Positions 15,470 to 23,328 of a stretch of DNA of 32,552 nucleotides are shown piece after piece (within the stretch, counting starts at the first letter, position 1; each line of letters starts with the position of its first letter). Origin of the DNA: Alphaproteobacteria bacterium (lineage in GTDB: Bacteria > Pseudomonadota > Alphaproteobacteria > Acetobacterales > Acetobacteraceae); contig JADZEB010000061.1 of assembly GCA_020850755.1 (NCBI GenBank), positions 1 through 32,552 on the forward strand, in the 5' to 3' direction. A program made the position numbers and the translations under genes. The notes beneath the pieces were generated by a model. That model made no database searches. It was given only the letters and a program-made list of their open reading frames with translations, and was not told where the DNA came from.

Positions 15470-18199
15470 TCAATCGACAGCGTATTCGAACTGCCCATTC
15501 GCGTCCACGGAGACATGCGCGGCGCGAATGGTCTGGCCCTCCGCCATGCGCCCCAGGAACCGCGAGGAAAGCTCGGGCAGCAATCCGCGCGCGATGATCT
15601 GCTCGACATTGCGCGCGCCGCTTTCCACTTCCTTGCAGCGCGCGGCGATGGCATCGACCAGGGTCGGGTCGTAGGTGAACTTGGCCCGGTAGCTTTCCGC
15701 GACACGCTTGGTGACGCGCTTGAGCTGCAGCGTGACGATCAGGCGGATGGTCGCATCATCCAAGGGATAGTAGGGAACCATGGTGACACGCCCAAGGAAT
15801 GCGGGCTTGAAGACCTTGAGCAGCTCGGGGCGGACGGCGTCGGCCAGCCCGTCAGGGTCGGGTCGCGTGTCGGGATCGGCGCATAATTTGTGCATCACAT
15901 CCGTGGCCGCGTTCGAGGTCAGGATGATCAGCGTGTTCTTGAAGTCGATGTCGCGCCCCTCGCCGTCGCGCAGCATGCCCTTGTCGAACACCTGATAGAA
16001 CACATCCTGAACGCCGGGATGCGCCTTCTCCACCTCGTCGAGCAGCACCACCGAATAGGGGTGCCGGCGCACGGCCTCGGTCAGCACGCCGCCCTCGCCA
16101 TAGCCGACATAGCCGGGGGGCGAGCCCACCAGCATGCTGACCTTATGCTCCTCCTTGAACTCGGACATGTTGATCACGGTGAGATTCTGGTCCGAGCCGA
16201 ACAGCAGGTCGGCCAGCGCCAGCGCGGTCTCGGTCTTGCCGGTGCCCGAGGTGCCGACGAACATGAACACGCCCAAGGGCTTGCGCGGATCGCCAAGCCC
16301 GGCGCGCGCGGTGCGCACGGTGCGCGCGATCACCTCCAGGGCATGGTCCTGGCCGACCACGCGCTCGCGGAGCCTCTCCTTGAGGTTGAGGATGGTGTTG
16401 ATCTCGTCGCGCACCATCCGCCCGACCGGGATGCCGGTCCAGTCGCCGACGATCGCGGCCACCGCCTGGCCATCGACGAAGGGCAGCACCAGCGGGTTCT
16501 CGCCCTGAAGGGCCTTGAGCGCGGCCATGCCGGCATCGAAGGCGGCCTTCTTCTCGGCGATCTGATCGGCGCTCAGCGCCGCGGCCACGGCAGCGCCGGG
16601 ATTGGGGGCGGCTGCTGCGGCGGCGGCGGGATCACCCCCGGCGGTGGCGGCGGGCACGGTCGCGTTCGCCTTTTCCAGCTCCTCGCGCAGCGCGGTAAGC
16701 TCGGCGACGCGCTTCTTCTCCTCCTCGTAGCGGGTATTCAGCGCCTCCAGCTCCGCGCTCGCGCGTGCCTTCTCGCCCTCGGCGGTCTCGATCTCCTTGA
16801 GGTTCTCGGCATTCACCGCCGCCTCGCGCCTGAGGATGCCGAGCCGGCGATCGAGCGATTCGATCTGGCGCGTCACCGCCTCGATCGGGGCCGGCGTGGC
16901 GGCGAGCATCATGCCCACGCGCGCGCAGGCGGTGTCGAGCACGCCGATCGCCTTGTCCGGCAGCTGCCGGCCCGAGATGTAGCGGTGCGACAGGCGCACC
17001 GCTTCCTGCACCGCCTCGTCCAGCACGCGCACCTTGTGGTGCTTCTCCATCACGCCGGCGAGGCCGCGCAGCATCTCGATCGCGTTCCTCTCGTCCGGCT
17101 CCTCGACCTTGACCACCTGGAAGCGGCGGGTCAGCGCCGGGTCGCGCTCGAAATACTTCTTGTATTCGGCCCAGGTGGTGGCGGCGACGGTGCGCAGCTC
17201 GCCCCGGGCCAGCGCCGGCTTGAGCAGGTTGGCCGCATCGCCCTGGCCGGCCTGGCCGCCGGCGCCGATCATCATGTGCGCCTCGTCGATGAACAGGATG
17301 ATCGGCTGCGGGCTCGACTTCACATCCTCGATCACGCCGTTCAAGCGGTTCTCGAACTCGCCCTTGACGCCGGCGCCGGCCTGCAACAGGCCGAGATCGA
17401 GCACGCGGATGGCGCAGTTGCGCAGCATCGGCGGCACGTCGCCGGCGACGATGCGCTGGGCCAGCCCCTCGACCACCGACGTCTTGCCCACGCCCGCCTC
17501 GCCGGTGAGGATCGGGTTGTTCTGGCGCCGGCGCGTCAGGATGTCGATGCACTGGCGGATTTCATTGTCGCGGCCGAGCACGGCATCGAGCTTGCCGGCC
17601 TTGGCCCGCTCGGTCAGGTCGGTGGTGTAGAGGTCGAGCGCGCCCTGCTTGCCGGTGCGCGGCGCGGGGCGGCCGGCGGCGGCGGCACCCGAGGCCACGG
17701 CGGCCGCGGCGGCGGCGGCCTTGGCTTCCGAGGAGCCCTCGGTCGCCTGGTCGAAGCCGCGCTTGAGCGCCTCGGGCGGGATGCGCGAGAGCTGGCCGGC
17801 CGTGTCGCGGATCGTGCCCGACAGCATCTCGTCCGACAGGAGCGCGATCAGCAGGTGGCCCGAGCGCACCACCTGCGAGCCGAGATCGATCGAGGCGATC
17901 AGCCAGGCGCTCTTCGTCAGATCGACGATCGAGGGCGACAGCGCAGGGGCGCGGCCATTGCCGGTCTTGAAGCGGTCGATCGAGCGGTTGAGGTCGGCCT
18001 GGAGGCGGCCGATATCGACCTCGTAGCGCGGCAGGATCTTGGCCAGGTCGCCGTCGGGGATCTCGAGCAGCTTGATCAGCCAATGCTCGATCTCGACATT
18101 GAAATGCGTGCGCGAGAGCGTCAGCCCGGCAGCCTGCTCCAGCAGGTTGCGGCACGGATCGTTCAGCTTGCTGATGAGCGATTTCAGATCGAGCGGCAT
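15470..18199 (-). CDS. clpV: T6SS sheath-recycling ATPase ClpV (TssH)
   Basis: The 909-residue AAA+ ATPase disassembles contracted TssB/TssC sheaths. The N-domain (1-150) starts MPLDLKSLISKLN. The first AAA+ domain has Walker A GEAGVGKT (233-240) and Walker B ILFIDEAH (301-308). A short coiled-coil middle domain spans about 440-512. The second AAA+ domain has GTSGTGKT (649-656), the pore loop GYVGYGEGG (696-704) and Walker B VVLLDEVEKAH (717-727). Two Ala-rich insertions are at about 157-180 and 515-545. The ATG (18197-18199) has GAGAGGG upstream and is preferred over the in-frame ATG at 18220. It is the last T6SS gene on this side. ClpB is the main alternative, but the N-domain, short middle domain and neighbours favour ClpV. 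Confidence 0.95.
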   Translation of the reverse strand: MPLDLKSLISKLNDPCRNLLEQAAGLTLSRTHFNVEIEHWLIKLLEIPDGDLAKILPRYEVDIGRLQADLNRSIDRFKTGNGRAPALSPSIVDLTKSAWLIASIDLGSQVVRSGHLLIALLSDEMLSGTIRDTAGQLSRIPPEALKRGFDQATEGSSEAKAAAAAAAVASGAAAAGRPAPRTGKQGALDLYTTDLTERAKAGKLDAVLGRDNEIRQCIDILTRRRQNNPILTGEAGVGKTSVVEGLAQRIVAGDVPPMLRNCAIRVLDLGLLQAGAGVKGEFENRLNGVIEDVKSSPQPIILFIDEAHMMIGAGGQAGQGDAANLLKPALARGELRTVAATTWAEYKKYFERDPALTRRFQVVKVEEPDERNAIEMLRGLAGVMEKHHKVRVLDEAVQEAVRLSHRYISGRQLPDKAIGVLDTACARVGMMLAATPAPIEAVTRQIESLDRRLGILRREAAVNAENLKEIETAEGEKARASAELEALNTRYEEEKKRVAELTALREELEKANATVPAATAGGDPAAAAAAAPNPGAAVAAALSADQIAEKKAAFDAGMAALKALQGENPLVLPFVDGQAVAAIVGDWTGIPVGRMVRDEINTILNLKERLRERVVGQDHALEVIARTVRTARAGLGDPRKPLGVFMFVGTSGTGKTETALALADLLFGSDQNLTVINMSEFKEEHKVSMLVGSPPGYVGYGEGGVLTEAVRRHPYSVVLLDEVEKAHPGVQDVFYQVFDKGMLRDGEGRDIDFKNTLIILTSNAATDVMHKLCADPDTRPDPDGLADAVRPELLKVFKPAFLGRVTMVPYYPLDDATIRLIVTLQLKRVTKRVAESYRAKFTYDPTLVDAIAARCKEVESGARNVEQIIARGLLPELSSRFLGRMAEGQTIRAAHVSVDANGQFEYAVD

Positions 18200-18655
18200 C
18201 GCAACCCTCTCCCGCGGCACGGAAAAACAGACAGGATCACCCTCCGGTCACGGCCGCGCGGGCCGTTGCGAGCGGCCAGGCCGACAGGGAACCGGAAGGA
18301 TGACGCAAGGCGAGAAGACGCCCCACACACGCAATTACTGTGGCATGGCCCTTCGCTTTCCGGAACGGAAATCTTCGCGCCCGGACCACGCACAAAACAT
18401 TGCATCGCCGGGACGCGGCAAGGCTTCGCCATCATGTCCGCGGCGGCCCGCCGCCGCCGGCGCGGGCGGGTTGCTCGCGCCACGGCCCGGTTCGGCAAGA
18501 GGGTGCGGCAGGGGGGCGGCAAGCGGGGGCGGCAGGGGGGGGCGGCTGGCCATGCCGCCAGCGCCTTGGACGCAACGGGATACGGCTGCTAGGGTGCCGG
18601 GCGCCGCCCCGGCCCTTTGCCCGCGCCGCCGGGGATCCCTGGGAGGAGCACACAC
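18200..18655. promoter_or_regulatory. Divergent clpV / Bug-receptor region
   Basis: This 456-bp gap has an unusually AT-rich pocket at about 18320-18410, likely carrying the clpV promoter. On the minus strand 18331-18345 resembles a sigma-54 site with one key mismatch. A G-rich block at 18499-18548 lies nearer the Bug gene. No gene is seen in this gap. Confidence 0.4.
18499..18548 (+). other. G-rich block with quadruplex potential, upstream of the Bug gene
   Basis: Runs of 3, 6, 5 and 8 guanines occur within about 50 nt on the plus strand, separated by gcggca-type spacers, roughly 110 nt before the Bug start. Confidence 0.5.
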
Positions 18656-19660
18656 ATGACCCGTCCCCTGTCGCGCCGCACGGCACTCGCCGCCTTGGTC
18701 GCAACCGGAACCGCCGTCGCCGGACTTGCCCGCCCGGCGATCGCCCAGGCGCCCTGGCCGCAGCGCGGCCCGATCCGCCTGATCGCGACCTTCCCGCCGG
18801 GCGGGCTTGCCGATATCGTCGCGCGCATCACCGCCCAGGGGCTCAGCCAGGCGCTCGGCCAGACGGTGGTGGTCGAGAACCGCGCCGGCGCCGGGGGCAC
18901 CATCGGCGCCGAGATGGCCGCCCGCGCCGCCCCCGACGGCTACACGCTGGTCCTGTCGCACTTCTCGCCCTTCGCGGTCGCGGCCGGTACCTATACGCGC
19001 CTGTCCTACAACCCGATGGGGGATTTCACCCATATCGCCTTCATCGGCGAATCGCCCAACCTCGTGCTGGTGCGCGGCGACAGCCAGATCCGCAGCCTGG
19101 CCGAGTATGTCGCCGCGGCCAAGGCGCGGCCGGGTGCGATCCGCTTCGGCTCGGCCGGCATGGGCGCGACCACGCACCTGCTGGGCGAGATGTTCATGCG
19201 GGTGGCCGATATCCGCATCGAGCATGTGCCCTATCGCGGCTCGGCCCCGGCCTTGCAGGACCTGCTCGGCGGCACGATCGAATCGATGTTCGACCCGATC
19301 ACCACCAATGTCGCGATGATGCGCGAGGGGCGCATCCGCGCGCTGGCCATTTCCTCGGCCGGGCGGCTGGCGATCTTCCCCGACCTGCCGACCTTCGCCG
19401 AGCTCGGCTATCCGCGCATGACCTCCTCGATCTGGGCCGGCCTGTCCGGACCCAAGGGGCTGGCGCCCGAGATCGTGCAGCGCCTGCATGCCGAGGTGGT
19501 CAAGATCGTCGATCAGCCGGAGGCGCGCCGGCGCATGGACGAGCTCGTGGTGCTGCCACGCCGCCCTGCGCTCAGCCCGGAGGGCTATACGCGCATGATC
19601 CAGGAGACGATCGATACCTGGGTGCCGGTGATCCGCAGCGCCGGGATCAAGGTGGACTAG
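18656..19660 (+). CDS. Bug-family tripartite tricarboxylate transporter substrate-binding protein
   Basis: The 334-residue periplasmic receptor binds small carboxylates or related metabolites for uptake. The N-terminus SRRTALAALVATGTA resembles a Tat signal, with cleavage after AIA near residue 30. Family marks are FPPGGLADIVAR, VVENRAGAGGTIGAE, PDGYTLVLSH, VPYRGSAPALQDLLGG and FAELGYP. GGGAGGAG lies 7 nt upstream of the ATG, a strong ribosome site. The in-frame ATG at 18617 is rejected. No membrane components (TctA/TctB) are nearby, so it is an orphan receptor, as is common in bacteria rich in this family. The ligand cannot be told from sequence. Confidence 0.93.
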   Translation: MTRPLSRRTALAALVATGTAVAGLARPAIAQAPWPQRGPIRLIATFPPGGLADIVARITAQGLSQALGQTVVVENRAGAGGTIGAEMAARAAPDGYTLVLSHFSPFAVAAGTYTRLSYNPMGDFTHIAFIGESPNLVLVRGDSQIRSLAEYVAAAKARPGAIRFGSAGMGATTHLLGEMFMRVADIRIEHVPYRGSAPALQDLLGGTIESMFDPITTNVAMMREGRIRALAISSAGRLAIFPDLPTFAELGYPRMTSSIWAGLSGPKGLAPEIVQRLHAEVVKIVDQPEARRRMDELVVLPRRPALSPEGYTRMIQETIDTWVPVIRSAGIKVD

Positions 19661-19705
19661 GAACGCCCGCGGCCTGGCCGGAACCGACGGGCGGTCCTGC
19701 CCGGA

Positions 19706-19773
19706 CCGGCACGGCAGCACCGGCACGGCGGCACCGGCACGGCGGCACCGGCACGGCGGCACCGGCACGGCAG
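19706..19773. repeat. 14-bp tandem array after the Bug gene
   Basis: About 4.9 copies of ccggcacggcggca (first copy ccggcacggcagca) begin 45 nt after the Bug stop codon. Confidence 0.92.
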
Positions 19774-19826
19774 CCCGAGGAAGATGCCCGCCCGCGGCTG
19801 TCGCCCGCCCCGGGCGCGGCGCATAT

Positions 19827-19847
19827 GGTCAAGCACCCCGCTTGACC
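19827..19847. promoter_or_regulatory. Perfect dyad ggtcaagc-N5-gcttgacc
   Basis: An 8-bp perfect inverted repeat with a 5-bp spacer contains a TTGACC hexamer (19842-19847) that could be a -35 element for the SH3-domain gene about 90 nt downstream. It could be an operator for a dimeric regulator, or a Bug-side terminator, although no T-tract follows. No good -10 is visible at the normal spacing. Confidence 0.4.
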
Positions 19848-19938
19848 CGACGCGCCCGCGCTCGGCAGATAGGCACCCGACCCGCCCGCGCGATGGCACA
19901 TCGCGCCGCAACGGATTGCGCCACGAAGAACGCCACAG

Positions 19939-21156
19939 ATGCGCCGCGCCCCGACCCGACGCCTTGCCGGCCTGACCGTGGCATCGCTTGCCGTGGCCAT
20001 GCTGGCATGCGCGGCAACCTTGCCGGCGCGCGCCCAGGTGAACACGCCGAGCGCGCTTGGCCGCCCGTCCGAGCCGGTGCCCGCGCCGGTTCCGCCCGGC
20101 GCCGGAGCGCGCCCGGAGGCCACACCCGCCGCGCGCCCGCGCGTGGAGGAGCGTCCGCTGGCGCGCCCGCCGGCCACGGCCACGCCGGCCACGACCACGC
20201 CGGCCACGGCCACGCCGGGTGCGCGCAGCCCGTCGCGCCCGGCACCAAGCCAACCTGGCCCGGCCATCGCCAACCGACCGCCAGCCGCACGCGCCGCCGC
20301 CCCGCCCCAAAGCGGAGCGCCAGCGACCGCCACGCGCGCACCGGCTGCGCTCGGTGGCACCGGCGCGGGCGGAGCCATCGGCAGCGCGGCGCGACCAGGG
20401 CCGGGCCAGCCAGCCGCCGCGCGCCCCGGCACACCGCCGACCTCTCCGCAGGCCGCTGGCGCTGCCCCGGCTGCGCGCCCGGCATCAGCCACGCCGTCCT
20501 CCGCTTCCGGGGCGCCCGGCGGGGCGCCCGGCGCGGCAGCCGCCGCGGGCCGGCCGCGCTTCGCCCTGCCGCCACCGCCACGCCCGCCCGCCGGCCTCCT
20601 GCCGCACCAGGCCGAGGCCGCGCCCGGCCAGCCCCCCGCCCCGTCAGCGGCCAGCCTGATCGCCCCCGCCCAGGCGGCACCGGTGGCCGGCGCGTTGCGC
20701 CCGCCCGAGCGGCCCGAGGGGCGGCGCGGCGACACCACCGGCCTGCCCCTGCCGCGCTTCGCCAGCCTGCGCGCCGAGCGCGTCAACCTGCGCGCGGGGC
20801 CCGGCTCGCGCTTCCGGGTGGAATGGACCTATGTCCGGCGCGACCTGCCGGTGGAGATCGTGCGCGAGCATGATGTCTGGCGCCGCGTGCGCGACCCCGA
20901 GGGCGTGGAAGGCTGGGTCCACCAGCAGATGCTGTCGGGGCGGCGCACCTTCATCGTGCGCGGGGCGGAAAGGGCGCTGCGCCGGGCACCGAGCGAGAAC
21001 GCGGTGGAGGTGGCGCGGCTCGCCCCCGGCGTGGTCGGCCAGTTCCGGCGTTGCGCCGAGCCGTCGGACTGGTGCGAGGTGCAGGCCGCCGGCCATCGCG
21101 GCTATCTGCGCCGCGGCGAGGTCTGGGGCATCTATGCCGGCGAGACGGTGGATTGA
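19939..21156 (+). CDS. Secreted protein with C-terminal bacterial SH3 domains
   Basis: The 405-residue product has a signal peptide (about 1-33, cleavage after ARA). A Pro/Ala/Thr-rich linker of about 230 residues follows, with PATAT repeats encoded by a 15-bp array at 20170-20214. Two SH3-like domains occupy about 275-405. The first has LRAERVNLRAGPGSRFRVEW and VEGWVHQQMLSGRR. The second has ALRRAPSENAVEVARLAPG and ends RRGEVWGIYAGETVD. Bacterial SH3 domains of this type often bind cell-wall peptides; the target here is unknown. The ATG at 19939 has only a weak GAAG upstream. It is a single gene, not in an obvious operon. Confidence 0.88.
   Translation: MRRAPTRRLAGLTVASLAVAMLACAATLPARAQVNTPSALGRPSEPVPAPVPPGAGARPEATPAARPRVEERPLARPPATATPATTTPATATPGARSPSRPAPSQPGPAIANRPPAARAAAPPQSGAPATATRAPAALGGTGAGGAIGSAARPGPGQPAAARPGTPPTSPQAAGAAPAARPASATPSSASGAPGGAPGAAAAAGRPRFALPPPPRPPAGLLPHQAEAAPGQPPAPSAASLIAPAQAAPVAGALRPPERPEGRRGDTTGLPLPRFASLRAERVNLRAGPGSRFRVEWTYVRRDLPVEIVREHDVWRRVRDPEGVEGWVHQQMLSGRRTFIVRGAERALRRAPSENAVEVARLAPGVVGQFRRCAEPSDWCEVQAAGHRGYLRRGEVWGIYAGETVD
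20170..20214. repeat. 15-bp tandem array in the SH3-protein linker
   Basis: Three copies of ccggccacggccacg, the middle one with one substitution, encode Pro-Ala-Thr repeats in frame. Confidence 0.8.
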
Positions 21157-21181
21157 GCGCCGCCCGCCCGCCCCTTGCGCG

Positions 21182-21209
21182 CGCCCCCTTACGTCCGCCC
21201 CCGTACGCC
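21182..21209. repeat. 14-bp duplication after the SH3-protein gene
   Basis: Two imperfect copies of cgcccccgtacgcc (first copy cgcccccttacgtc) lie 25 nt after the stop codon. Confidence 0.55.
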
Positions 21210-21355
21210 CGCCCGGACAATCAGCCGCGGCCAGCGCGCCGCCCCTGGCAACCGAGGTCGAGATGCACCCGGCATGACAGCGCAGCCGCACGCAGCCCCG
21301 ACAGGCCGCCCGCCCATCCGCACACCCGCGTCGCCATGATCCCTGCCCCGCCGGA

Positions 21356-22126
21356 ATGAGCCTGCTCGTCCTCAAGCTGACGCTGCCGCCCTGCCTCATC
21401 CTGGCCGCGACCCTGGCCGGGCGGCGCTGGGGCGATGCCGTCGGGGGATGGCTCGTCGGGCTGCCGCTGACATCAGGGCCGGTCATGGCCTTCCTGGCGG
21501 TGCAATACGGCCCCGACTTCGCCGCCCTCGCCACCAGCGGCTCGCTGGTCGGCACCGCCGCGCAAGCCTGCTTCAGCCTCGGCTATGCGCTGCTGGCCGG
21601 GCGCGGATGGGTCACGGCCCTTGCCGGCGGGTCGGCGGCCTATGCCGCCTCGGGCTGGCTGTTCCAGGCCCTGCCCCTGCCGCACTGGGGCTGGTTCGTC
21701 CTGGCGCTGGCCACGCTCACCGTCTCGGCGCGCCTCCTGCCGCGCCAGGCGGCGCTGCGCGGCACGATCGCGCCGCCCTGGTGGGACCTGCCGGCCCGCA
21801 TGCTCGTTGTCACCGCGCTGGTCCTGGCTTTGACCGCGCTGGCCGCGATCGTCGGGGCGAGGGTGGCGGGCATCCTTTCCTCCTTCCCCGTCTTCGGCAC
21901 CATCCTAGCCATCTTCGCCCATCGCACGCGCGGGCCGGCGACCGCGACCGAGGTGCTGCGCGGCATGGTCCTGTCGCTCTACGGCTTCGCGACCTTCTTC
22001 CTGGTCCTTGGCCTGGCCCTGGTGCCGCTGGGAATATCACCGGCGCTCCTGGCGGCGGCGGCGGGCGCCTTGCTGGTGCAGGCCGGGGCGCTCGGGCTGA
22101 TCCTGGGCCGCGGCCCGTTCCGCTGA
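21356..22126 (+). CDS. Integral membrane protein, function unknown
   Basis: The 256-residue product is hydrophobic throughout, with about eight membrane spans. It starts with LLVLKLTLPPCLILAATLAG, followed by RRWGDAVGGWLVGLPLTSGPVM. The sequence resembles a conserved but unnamed alphaproteobacterial membrane protein group. Conserved-looking polar spots include GLPLTSGP and SSFPVFGTILAIFAHRTRG in two related positions, suggesting two similar halves of a small transporter or flippase fold; this is inference. The start ATG (21356) overlaps the TGA of a seven-codon frame and has a poor ribosome site, so coupling is possible. No substrate can be assigned. Confidence 0.75.
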   Translation: MSLLVLKLTLPPCLILAATLAGRRWGDAVGGWLVGLPLTSGPVMAFLAVQYGPDFAALATSGSLVGTAAQACFSLGYALLAGRGWVTALAGGSAAYAASGWLFQALPLPHWGWFVLALATLTVSARLLPRQAALRGTIAPPWWDLPARMLVVTALVLALTALAAIVGARVAGILSSFPVFGTILAIFAHRTRGPATATEVLRGMVLSLYGFATFFLVLGLALVPLGISPALLAAAAGALLVQAGALGLILGRGPFR

Positions 22127-22250
22127 ACCCGCAGCCACGCCACGCGCGGACGAGGGCATCGCCACAGCCGAACGGGCCCATGCGGGACGCCGCGGCCGAC
22201 CGGCCGGGAAAGCGGAATGATGCGGCCTGGCCCGCAGACCGATCAGGCCG

Positions 22251-22276
22251 CCCGTTCTCCTGGCCCGTTCTCCTAG
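22251..22276. repeat. 13-bp duplication
   Basis: Two copies of cccgttctcctgg / cccgttctcctag lie 30 bp beyond the 3' end of the small secreted-protein gene on the minus strand. The 180-bp convergent gap around it holds nothing else recognisable. Confidence 0.6.
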
Positions 22277-22306
22277 CCCGGCCCCGTGCCCGCCCAGGTC
22301 CCGCGC

Positions 22307-22687
22307 TCAGCGCTTGGTCAGGGTCTCGGTGCCGGCCTGCGGGTGGTCGGGGATCGCCCAGCGCCCTTCCAGCACCCCGGGGCGGGCGATGCGATAGGCC
22401 GCCACCTGCCCCGCCGCCGGCACCGCCACGGCCAGGACGCCATTCAGCACCGTGGCGATGCCGACATAGCGGTCGTTGCCGATCTGCCAGGTAATGCGCC
22501 AGTTCTCGCCCAGGGGCTGGATGCTGGCCGTGCCGACATAGGTGCCCCCGCCGCCGGGATTGGCGCCCTCGGCGGTGTAGATGCCGGTCAGGTCCGGCGC
22601 CGCCTGCTGGGCCAGGGCCGGGGCGGCGACGATGGGCGTGGCGAGGCCGAGGGCAGCGGCAGAGAACAGCACGGCGAGTGGGCGCAT
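22307..22687 (-). CDS. Small secreted protein, function unknown
   Basis: The 126-residue product has a clear signal peptide (1-27, cleavage ALA-QQ). The mature part starts PDLTGIYTAEGANPGGGGTYVGTASI and continues with a WRITWQIGNDRYVGIA segment. This layout (D-L-x-G-x-Y ... G-x-N-P-x-G ... Y-x-G) recurs in small exported beta-sheet proteins of alphaproteobacteria, sometimes loosely annotated as fibronectin-binding; I would not transfer that function. AAAGGAA sits upstream of the ATG (22685-22687). An Arg-rich upstream extension to 22981 is rejected. Confidence 0.8.
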   Translation of the reverse strand: MRPLAVLFSAAALGLATPIVAAPALAQQAAPDLTGIYTAEGANPGGGGTYVGTASIQPLGENWRITWQIGNDRYVGIATVLNGVLAVAVPAAGQVAAYRIARPGVLEGRWAIPDHPQAGTETLTKR

Positions 22688-23323
22688 GGCGCGTTCCTTT
22701 GTTGCAGGGCAGGCGCCCGCGCGGGGGGCGCGGTGCGGGTGGCTCCGCGACGCGACGCGTCCGGTCGGCGCCGGGCGGGGCCAGCCGGTTCCTAGCACGG
22801 ATTGGCCCCGTTTCGACACCGGCGCCGTGCGCAGGCACCGACGGAAAGCGGGCGCCGACGGAAAGCGGGCGCCGACGGAAAGCGGGCGGCGCCGAAGGCC
22901 GGGGATCGTGCAAGGGGCGCCGGCGCGGATTTCGCCGCGCGGGTTGGCCTGGTCACGGCTGGTCGCGATCGACACCCGCACCCGGGTGCGCGCCCTGGTG
23001 ACTGACGCCGGGGGCGGTTGACGCCGGGCTGGCGCGCCCGTGTCGGGGTGCAGCGGCGACCGCGCGGCGTGGCGATCGGTGCGGGTTCGATCGCGGGGCG
23101 CGCCATCCAGGCGTCCGGCGCATCGACTATCGAGCGGTCGGCCCCGCGCAGCCTTGCGGCCAAGCCGGCCGGGTCGCGTCCGCGATCGGCAATGGCTGCC
23201 CCGGATGTGCCCCCTCGCAGCGCGCCCCCTCGCAGCGCATCCAGAACGAGACGCTGCCTGCGCGACCGGGGCGGCGCGCTGCCCGCCCTATTGCCCGCCC
23301 TATTGCCCGCCCTGCTGCCGGCC
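22688..23323. other. 636-bp gap with a 17-bp triplicate
   Basis: Three copies of cgacggaaagcgggcgc at 22839-22889 lie in the upstream region of the small secreted gene, and a 15-bp duplication (gccccctcgcagcgc) at 23209-23238 lies nearer the flavoprotein gene. Frames here are Arg/Ala-rich without family motifs, so no gene is supported. Promoter sites for the small secreted gene should be near 22690-22800 but none is clear. Confidence 0.5.
22839..22889. repeat. 17-bp tandem triplicate
   Basis: Units are at 22839-22855, 22856-22872 and 22873-22889; the last differs by one base. The unit contains the complement of ccgctttccgtcg, which also occurs at 2526-2538 just before accD. Confidence 0.85.
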
Positions 23324-23328
23324 CTATT
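23281..23328. repeat. 12-bp array carrying repeated stop codons
   Basis: Four 12-bp units (gcccgccctatt and variants) surround the 3' end of the flavoprotein gene. On the minus strand the unit is aatagggcgggc, so its TAG stop recurs in the same frame downstream of the true stop (23324-23326). Confidence 0.85.

Noticed and set aside
15890-18592. 900-codon plus-strand frame opposite clpV
   Set aside because: Antisense shadow created by high GC content; clpV motifs are complete on the minus strand.
23078-23098. ggttcgatcg resembling a tRNA T-loop
   Set aside because: The flanking bases cannot form the T-stem and no acceptor or anticodon arm is present.
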